Assembly (NCBI GenBank): GCA_028023455.1
Contig: JAQFVV010012416.1
Location: forward strand, 1,977,767 to 2,041,766
Direction of reading: 5' to 3'
From: Epiperipatus broadwayi
Lineage: Eukaryota > Onychophora > Udeonychophora > Euonychophora > Peripatidae
DNA length: 64,000 bases
Under the pieces are notes generated by a model that was not told the DNA's origin, did not search any database, and was given only the letters and a program-made list of their open reading frames with translations. Position numbers and translations under genes: made by a program. Position 1 is the first letter of the stretch. The number at the start of each line of letters is the position of its first letter. This document shows, in pieces, positions 57,630 through 64,000 of the stretch.

Positions 57630-57900
57630 TAGGGGATTTAAACTCAGATTTTCAAGCCACTTCATTATCCATATTATCTCATACTACTGATACATATGAC
57701 CACACACACGAAGAAAAGATAAATAAACACCAATATTCGTATTTCGTGCTAAACCAGCACTCATTAGTTGGTCCAGATTATCATCTCCCATACACATATA
57801 TAACCAATGCTCAGTTTATATTAAGATAGCAAATCCTTACACTCTAATGGACAGGCTTCAAACTACGGCCACTGCCAACTCTTCAGCCATCCGAATCTGA
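57630..57900 (-). mobile_element. Hammerhead-bearing SINE-like element, copy B
   Basis: Minus strand: GGATGGCTGAAGAGTTGG and GTTTGAAGCCTGTCC (tRNA-like A/B-box spacing), GCTATCTTAATATAAACTGAGCA, hammerhead (57710-57787), TG-rich CGTGTGTGTGG, then GTAGTATGAGATAATATGG...GAGTTTAAATCCCC (second B-box-like). Collinear with copy A over the whole ~270 bp, so this is a dispersed family. Confidence 0.7.
57710..57787 (-). ncRNA. Type I hammerhead ribozyme, copy B (core mutated)
   Basis: Minus strand: helix I GGAGATGAT / inner CCAA-TTGG, core CTAATGA (should be CTGATGA; G5 to A), helix II GTGCT-GGTTT-AGCAC perfectly paired, GAAA present, 9-nt ATACGAATA with 2-bp helix III and ATA at the cleavage position. 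One core substitution would abolish catalysis; everything else fits. Confidence 0.75.
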
Positions 57901-58261
57901 AGATAATAAATCAGTTATCTATCAACTAATATTTTTCTTTTCCAGAAATAAACTTTGCAAACATAGATGCATATTATTTTGTAATCTGAATCTTTGAATC
58001 ATTCCAAACAACTATTTTAAAAATCTTAGATGTTTTTCTTTAAAATTAAGATTGCAATCTTTATAATTTGTATTATTTGGTTTTTGAGATATCATCTCTA
58101 TATTAATCTGATATCTTCAAAAGTACAATCTTTATTTTACAATAAATAAAATAAAATTTAGAGACAAGGCTCATCCATTCCCGATATCTACGCAAAGATA
58201 TGAAGCTTGCTCTCATAACCAATACTGCGGTGAGTTAAAAACATTATTTTTAATTAATTTT
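57901..58261. other. AT-rich DNA, no gene recognised
   Basis: No feature seen. Confidence 0.4.
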
Positions 58262-58400
58262 TTTTCTATATGTCAAATGCGTTGACCGGGAAGCGAACCC
58301 GAGCAAGCGTTGATGGCCTAGTGGTTAGCATAGCTGCCTTCCAAGCAGCTGGCCCGGATTCACTTCCCGGTCAACGCATTTGACATATGGGGAAAAAAAC
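58262..58400 (+). mobile_element. tRNA-derived SINE copy 4 with inverted duplicate of its 3' half
   Basis: A SINE from ~58304 (GCAAGCGTTGATGGCCTAGTGG, GCTGC-CTTCCAA-GCAGC with TCC in the anticodon position, CGGATTCACTTCCCGG) ends in GCATTTGACATATGGGG and an A run. Directly upstream (58268-58301) is an inverted copy of its last 34 bp (ATATGTCAAATGCGTTGACC), with two mismatches. The two halves make a stem-loop enclosing the SINE head. Confidence 0.8.
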
Positions 58401-58461
58401 TTATTTAGTTAATGAGCACTATAAATCTGGTTGCATCAGGTGAAAGCACACTCAGTCATTG

Positions 58462-58464
<3 letters not shown>

Positions 58465-58540
<76 letters not shown>
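58465..58540. repeat. (TA)n microsatellite
   Basis: About 38 uninterrupted AT dinucleotides. A shorter one lies at 20751-20776. Confidence 0.97.
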
Positions 58541-59237
58541 TGAATAAAATCTCTTCTTAACTAACATTCAAAATGTTGGAATAAATCAATTATTTTATAT
58601 ATTATATGGAAGGAGATGTTATTGATAATTATTCTTATTCTTGATATCTTAAAAAGGTAGGTGAAGAAATAGAAAAATTGTTGGCAATACTATAAACCAA
58701 ATGTGTAAATGATAAAGATGTTGCAGATAATTGGAAGAATGCAGTATTAATACTGATACTTAAAAATAAGATATAAATTTATAATCTAAACGTTCTACAC
58801 AAATTCTTTAGCAAAATAATAATAATTCATCTATAACAACTTTGGACTCAAATCAACCAAAAGAACAACATGGATTTTAAAATGGTTTTAGTGCAGTGGT
58901 CCATATCCAAGTATTGAGAGAGAAATGACAGAAAAGACCAAGGCATACAAGTTACATTATGCTTTTGATTTATAGATTATAACAATGTATTGGATTATAT
59001 AAGTATTTTCACAGAGATTAAAGCTTTGGATCATCAAGATACAGATTCAAGGATATTGTCAGATTATGAAGAAGATTTATCAAAGTGAAACAGAGCTTAT
59101 TAGATTACATGTTGATGATAAAAAAATAATATTAAGAAGAATAAATGACATATGATTCTGTATCTCCAAAACATTTAACACCAATTTTACAAAAAATATT
59201 CTGTGGATTAAAATGAAAAGCTAAAGAAGTAAAAGTA

Positions 59238-59508
59238 CCATACCATTTACAACTTCCTTAAACATTTTAATAATACTACTTTTTATATGAAAACTTTATT
59301 CTTATAGTTTCAACTGTCTTGCAGTCATCATCAGAGTTACAATATCCAAATATATAATTATACAATTAATACATTTTATACACATTCATATATATAATTA
59401 AATACACAAATAAAACATACATATTAACCTGACAAAACTGTTAGAATAAAGTTTTCACATAAAAAATAGTATTGTTAAAGTGTTTAAGGAAGTTGAATGG
59501 TATGATAT
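59238..59508. mobile_element. Palindromic-end element in the RTE relic, with hammerhead-like motif
   Basis: The left end ACCATTTACAACTTCCTTAAACA mirrors the right end TGTTTAAGGAAGTTGAATGGT; arms are ~70 bp with few mismatches, extending to AAAACTTTATTCT. The interior is AT-rich and non-coding. The RTE frame resumes on both sides. The minus-strand motif at 59307-59334 reads CTGATGA...GAAAC. Confidence 0.7.
59307..59334 (-). ncRNA. Hammerhead-like motif (PLE type), partial
   Basis: Minus strand: CTGATGA, T, GACTG-CAAGA-CAGTT (5-bp helix II with a G.U), GAAAC. Boxes and helix II are intact apart from one unpaired nucleotide. Helices I and III were not convincingly found. PLEs and their LTRs carry motifs of this wording. 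Confidence 0.45.
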
Positions 59509-60314
59509 ATAAAAGTAGAAATCAATACGTAAGGAAAAAAAGAAGAAAAAAATTATATTACTTCCATAAGAAGTAAGAGTAAATGAAGATTTTTAAATCA
59601 TCTAGAATATGCAAATGATGTTGTTTTTGAAGATAATGCTTCAGAGGTTTAGGGAATATTACAAAAAATAATAAATAAAAGTAAGAAAGTAGGACTAAAG
59701 ATAAATATTAAAAAAATTAAAGTAATGTTCAATAGATTTTCTCAGAAGAAAAAAAATAAAGTTTGGTAATCATAAATTTAAAAAAGTTAACTACAAATAT
59801 CTTGTTCAGGTTATAAATATAGATAAAAATATAATAGAATTAATCATAGAATTAAACTTGGATAAAGTGCTTTAGAAACATCTTAATATTAAAAGGACCT
59901 ATAACCTTTTAAAATAAAGTTTTAAGACATTTTCAGATATCTAGCAAGAACAATACAGAATACAGAGACTTTGAACAACTCAAATAAGAAAGTAAAGGTG
60001 TATGTTAAGAATAAGAAGAGACTCAAATTGAAATACTTCAATGACAAAATAAACAGATATCAATAACATTAATTAAATAAATTATTTATAGAATTAAATT
60101 TAGGTGGATTGCTTTAAGTAGATATGCCTATTACTTTTAGTAATTAATTTATCCAGTTCTTATTTATAGATTTAAAATTCATTTAATAGAAGAGCAATAC
60201 ACAGACTTAAAACTACTCAATAAAGAATAAAGACATATGTATTTTTAAAAAAAAGAAATTAAAAATGAAATATATTCTCTTATTCTTCTTTTTCACTTTC
60301 TTTGCATATCTTCA

Positions 60315-60570
60315 TATATTCATATATATATTGCTTATAATACTTCTTTCATATACATTTCAACGCAAACAAATTTTCTTAAAAAACTTCTTTATTTTCC
60401 TCCAGTTTCAACTGTCCAGCACTTTAATTAAAGCAGAGAAGGATGGATAAAGCTCTGATGAAGACTGCTGGACAGTCAAAACTGTAAGGAAAATGAAGTT
60501 TTTTAAGAAAATTTGTTTGCATTGAAGTGTATATGAAAGAAGTATTATAAGCAATATATATATATAAATG
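60315..60570. mobile_element. Palindromic element (~105-bp arms), PLE-LTR-like
   Basis: Arms ~60319-60421 and ~60465-60570 are inverted copies (TTGCTTATAATACTTCTTTCATATACA, CAAATTTTCTTAAAAAACTTC) around a ~43-bp loop. The right arm carries a hammerhead-like motif on the plus strand; the left arm carries a truncated one on the minus strand. It interrupts the RTE relic. The arrangement resembles inverted PLE LTRs without a coding region. Confidence 0.7.
60455..60484 (+). ncRNA. Hammerhead-like motif (PLE type), degenerate
   Basis: CTGATGA, A, GACTG-CTGGA-CAGTC (perfect 5-bp helix II), then AAAAC where GAAAC is expected. The G-to-A follows a C, i.e. CpG decay is a simple explanation. Same spacing as the motif at 59307-59334. 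Confidence 0.45.
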
Positions 60571-60880
60571 AAATACTTGTATGAGAAGAAGTAATTATCA
60601 TTGATATTTTTGAAGGAATTAAAAGACTAAATGGAACTTGGATGGGCATATTGTTAGAAAAAAATGATAATAGATGAAATGTTTAAGTTTTAAATTGGAT
60701 CTCGAAAGTGACTACATGTGAGATGAATGAATGAAATAAGGAAGTTTATTGATATAATATAGCAAAAAGAAGCTTTGGATCAGAAAAACTGAATTAAATT
60801 TGAAATGAAATCTATCCTATAGTGAATCAATAATGATGTTAATGATGATGTGGAAAGAAATAAGACATAACAGAAGGATT

Positions 60881-62135
60881 AAAGATATTAACTTTTTTGT
60901 TCTGTTATAGGTTATTAATATTAAGTATTTCATATTTAACTTTTAGGGTTAAGTATTATACTTAACATCCTTATTCTATATAAAATACAAGATATCTAAA
61001 CTTCTCACCCCCCACACTATAATCTATAATCATTACTGTACTTTAAAATAAAATTATATATATATATTTAAATGTAATTAAGCTCAAATATATAATTGCA
61101 CGACAATCTTTAACCAATTGATCATCTTTCCACTTATAGATCATGATTTTGCAATTAATATCATTCTTACATTAAAAACATAATTGCCAATCTACAGACT
61201 GGCTAATAACTGTTAAGGACATATTTCAATCAAAAAAATATCTCTTCAGTTAAGTCAAGTCCCACATAGTTTTTCAAATGCTATATATTGTTATTTGTGT
61301 TTATCAATGTAGATACAATTTTACTTTATAAACGCCATTTGTAAATAAGTGTAATCATTCCAAGTCAGGAAAACCCCCACAAACATAGAAAATAAATAAT
61401 AAAAGGTTAAACTTGAGTTTTAATGACTATATATATATATCAACCAATAAAACACAAATATACTCATAGTAGTCTTTTTATTTATTTGATATTTTGCAAT
61501 GCTATCTTTTAACTTTTTTCACAGCAAACCCAACTTTTTGGAAAACTTTATCACTTCCCTAATTGCAGCTTTCCATTATATTCTGCTCTCAAATATATTT
61601 TTCCAATAAAAGCAGTCAATATGGCTCTTTAATTATCTTTCAGATAATTTTAAAATATAATAAAGATTAAACAACTATATCTCTAACACTTTACAATATG
61701 CATGACAATATTTTTTTCAGATTATCTTCTTTTACTTATAATTGATCTTACATTTTTAAAACAACTATTAACTCTCTTACATTTCAAACATACAATTGTA
61801 AATATTAAATATATATATTTTTTCTATTATTGAATATAAAATATAATCAATATTATAGACAACTTTATTTTAAATAATAAATTTAGATATATCAAATCGA
61901 TTTTTGTTCAAAACGAACCTTTTCAAGATGTTATAATAATTCAAAAATCAGGTGATTTATATATTACCTTAGCATACTATCTATTGTTTAAATTTAGTTT
62001 TAAAAATGTTTTAAATTTTCCATCAATTATTTAATGACCACTTTCCATTTAACTTAACTGATCCTTTCCCGAAATTCATATATTTCTCTTTATTTTTTTG
62101 TATATATAATGTTTTATATACTTTTCTTTTTTTAT
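60881..62135. other. AT-rich DNA, no gene recognised
   Basis: No gene or defined repeat apart from short TA runs (61048-61058, 61428-61440). Confidence 0.5.
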
Positions 62136-62150
62136 AATTATTACAATATT

Positions 62151-62260
62151 GTCAAGCGTTGTTAGTCGGGAGGTCATCGCAGCTGCCTTGCAAGAAAGTA
62201 GTTGGTTGCAGAAGGTTGTGGGTTTGCCTCCCGGACGATGCTATGACATATGGGGAAAAA
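62151..62260 (+). mobile_element. tRNA-derived SINE copy 5
   Basis: GTCAAGCGTTGTTAGTCGGGAGG (A-box-like), GCTGCCTTGCAAG, GTGGGTTTGCCTCCCGG (B-box-like), GCTATGACATATGGGG and A-run. Flanked by a perfect 15-bp direct repeat AATTATTACAATATT (62136-62150, 62261-62275), indicating a recent insertion. Confidence 0.85.
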
Positions 62261-62275
62261 AATTATTACAATATT

Positions 62276-62846
62276 TTATGAAGACAACATAATGGTTTTT
62301 ATTTAATATCATAGTGTGAAATATATATATATTAACAGCTTTTAATATGTATTTTAGCACAAGCAGATCTTTTCAATTAGCCAATTTAACAACAATTCAC
62401 ATATGGTATTATATAAAAAAAACTTTTATCATGGTTATAATGTTTATTTGAATTTTAAAACATATTCTATTTAAAATTTGCAAAGTGATTTTTTTTATAA
62501 GCAAAGAATAAAAACTTTTTAAATAAGTATAATAATTATTTAATAAATCAATCAGTGAATAAGTGTTCTTTTTTTCTTTAAAAATGATCTAGTAATTCTA
62601 ATATATAAATATACTTCACATGCTTATTTTCTTAACAAATCTCGGTTCAATGAACTGTATACTCCGATCTACATTTTATTCTTCTCTTATGGTCATTTTA
62701 AATACAAATATATAATTTTGATAATAAATATTCATAATTTTTCTAAACAAAAATAATTTCTTCTGAATTATGCGAAATCATCTCGTTATGGTTTTTGATG
62801 TTACATAACTTAGTGGGAGACAGTAATTTACACTTTTCAATAACAA
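62276..62846. other. AT-rich DNA, no gene recognised
   Basis: No feature seen. Confidence 0.45.
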
Positions 62847-62916
62847 ATATATGATGATCTGGACCAACTGATGAGTGCTGGTTTAGCATGAAATATATAT
62901 ATTGGATATCATATAT
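62847..62916 (+). ncRNA. Type I hammerhead ribozyme, copy C (core intact)
   Basis: Outer helix I ATATATGAT (62847-62855) pairs perfectly with ATCATATAT (62908-62916). Inner helix I is CCAA (62864-62867) with TTGG (62902-62905). The core is CTGATGA (62868-62874). Helix II is GTGCT-GGTTT-AGCAT with a G.U pair next to the core. GAAA follows at 62890-62893. The 9-nt ATATATATA gives a 2-bp helix III with a 4-nt loop, U16.1 and A17. Predicted cleavage is between 62901 and 62902. All invariant core bases are present. The outer helix sequence differs from copies A and B yet still pairs. Confidence 0.78.
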
Positions 62917-63020
62917 ATTTTTTCACATATATTTGATCATGTGTATCAGTTGTATAAGATGGAGTGGCAAGTTATATTAGGCTGCTTGAAAATCTGAGTT
63001 CAAATCCCTTCTAATTACAT
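62847..63020 (+). mobile_element. Hammerhead-bearing SINE-like element, copy C (5'-truncated)
   Basis: It starts directly at the hammerhead (62847-62916) and continues through GTGTATCAGTTGTATAAGATGG, AGTGGCAAG, GGCTGCTTGAAAATCTG and GAGTTCAAATCCC (B-box-like), matching the 3' halves of copies A and B. The upstream head of the other copies is missing. Confidence 0.7.
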
Positions 63021-64000
63021 TGGGATCAGTATAGACAATATATTTGTATCTAAATATTAAATATATAGTTTTATCAATTATTCACAAATTCACAATATTA
63101 TAATTGCATTGATAATTCTTCAAACATTTACAACTCTATCATTTATAATTTGTTTACAAAAATTGGCATTCCTATAGTCTGATAGTTATCCACTAGATAG
63201 ACTACATAATACATAGAAATGACTAAAGAAAATAGGAGACAACAAACAATAAAACAGACACATTTCTAATGCTTGAAACTGATTTATTTGGAAAATAAAG
63301 TCCACAGCACTACTGATATAAAATAAATAAAAATAATATATTTAGCAACCAAATCAATATAGAATGTATAAAACTTATTTCATATTTTGCATATAAATAA
63401 AAACATTATTTCATTTACAGGAAAATAAAAATAGTATTCATTTTAATAAGCTAAAAAAAAAATTCATGGCAATAATTGAGATAAATAAAAACATGACCCT
63501 ATAGTTTAGCAACCAAATTAATGCAAAATGGACCTCAATAACATGATAACAAGCACAGCATTGCAAAAGAAAGTAATTAATGACAATTATTTACAACTAA
63601 CTGTAAATGAAATATTTTATTTATTATACAATAATGATTAAACATCACACGATCACCATTTCTTATGCTTGCTTATAACTGTTATTAAAACAGGCAAAAC
63701 TTTCATACAGTAGTGCCATTTAATGCAAGCCAGAATAATCAATGGTTGCCAGAAGGCTTGTGCATAAAATCCCCATCTAGTACCTACTTATCTAATATAC
63801 CCAGACTAGTTTTTTGGCTTGTGGCCTTTGTCAGTGAGGAGTCTTATATCTGAGAGCACTGCACCTAGATCTTAGGATCTAATGCAAGCATCCATCCAGC
63901 AGTCATCTTTTATCTCTACTTAACTACAAAACTATGAGTCTTAAATTGAAAACAACAATATTTTCAATCCAAGCTCATTAACTTATATAGTCATATAGGT
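63021..64000. other. AT-rich DNA, no gene recognised
   Basis: Two similar stretches (AGCAACCAAATCAATATAGAATG at ~63343 and AGCAACCAAATTAATGCAAAATG at ~63508) with ATAAATAAAAA between them suggest a diverged ~165-bp tandem. No gene seen; 63700-63900 is slightly less AT-rich but without a long frame. Confidence 0.45.

Larger units (their letters stand above)
58640..60880 (+). pseudogene. Decayed RTE-like LINE ORF2 (RT), interrupted by two palindromic elements
   Basis: Across broken plus-strand frames the order of RT motifs is kept. ADNWKNAVLI is at ~58720. A motif A region like MTEKTKAYKLHYAFD is at ~58925-58970. DSVSPKHLTPILQKI, corresponding to motif B ('GDsiSPkLF'), is at ~59155-59205. LNHLEYANDVVF is at ~59597-59630, corresponding to motif C (YADD, here YAND). 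KVGLKINIKKIKVMFN follows, then YKYLVQVI at ~59797. A C-terminal RIKRLNGTW...EKNDNR segment lies at ~60620-60670. Many stops and the Asp-to-Asn change show it is dead. Insertions at ~59238-59508 and ~60315-60570 interrupt it. Confidence 0.65.

Noticed and set aside
58465-58540. Origin or promoter in the (TA)n run
   Set aside because: A pure dinucleotide microsatellite; no supporting element nearby.

Overview
This is a strongly A+T-rich eukaryotic (most likely invertebrate metazoan) genomic window made almost entirely of mobile DNA and its debris. The mixture supports a metazoan: a CR1/L2-like LINE with PHD and SGNH-hydrolase domains in ORF1, a Helitron, RTE-like LINEs, Penelope-like elements (PLEs), piggyBac-like TTAA elements, tRNA-derived SINEs and hammerhead ribozymes. 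I cannot name the species. I see no host protein-coding gene, rRNA, genuine tRNA, CRISPR array, operon or bacterial-type regulatory site. All recognisable coding sequence is transposon-derived and broken.

Layout. 1-4.08 kb: AT-rich DNA with a decayed RTE-like LINE tail (minus strand) and a SINE. 4.08-10.41 kb: a Helitron, with 5' TC end at 4079 and 3' CTAG end at 10411-10414, split by a nearly complete LINE on the minus strand. That LINE's own 3' 0.54 kb is tandemly duplicated. 10.43-15.2 kb: two decayed PLE copies head to head, forming a diverged giant inverted repeat around a perfect 30-bp hairpin. It was later hit by a long-TIR MITE and a hammerhead-bearing SINE. 17.0-18.8 kb: a complete 1.77-kb non-autonomous piggyBac-like element with TTAA.

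19.9-46.5 kb: the largest structure, a higher-order tandem array. Seven copies of a ~1.6-1.85-kb piggyBac-like unit alternate with blocks of a ~160-bp satellite. The satellite monomer is itself homologous to a segment inside the unit. Later insertions in the array: a 5.46-kb element (27611-33072), a ~1-kb pogo/Tigger-like element (38102-39097), a 150-bp element (39842-39991), and a 2.9-kb insertion (40313-43228) that carries a PLE GIY-YIG endonuclease fragment between 180-bp inverted repeats.

46.5-48.0 kb: unclassified, possibly retroelement-derived. 48.01-53.04 kb: a 5-kb foldback element with very unequal inverted arms (1.38 and 3.02 kb) filled with tandem repeats. It runs into a 500-N assembly gap (53048-53547). 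53.5-64 kb: LINE 3' ends, SINEs, two more hammerhead-SINE copies, and an RTE-like LINE relic interrupted by two palindromic elements with PLE-like hammerhead-type motifs.

The elements do not form one pathway. They record successive invasion, nesting and tandem amplification. The most notable signals are a SINE-like family with a structurally conserved type I hammerhead ribozyme (one copy with an intact core), birth of a satellite from inside a piggyBac-like element, and the asymmetric foldback element.
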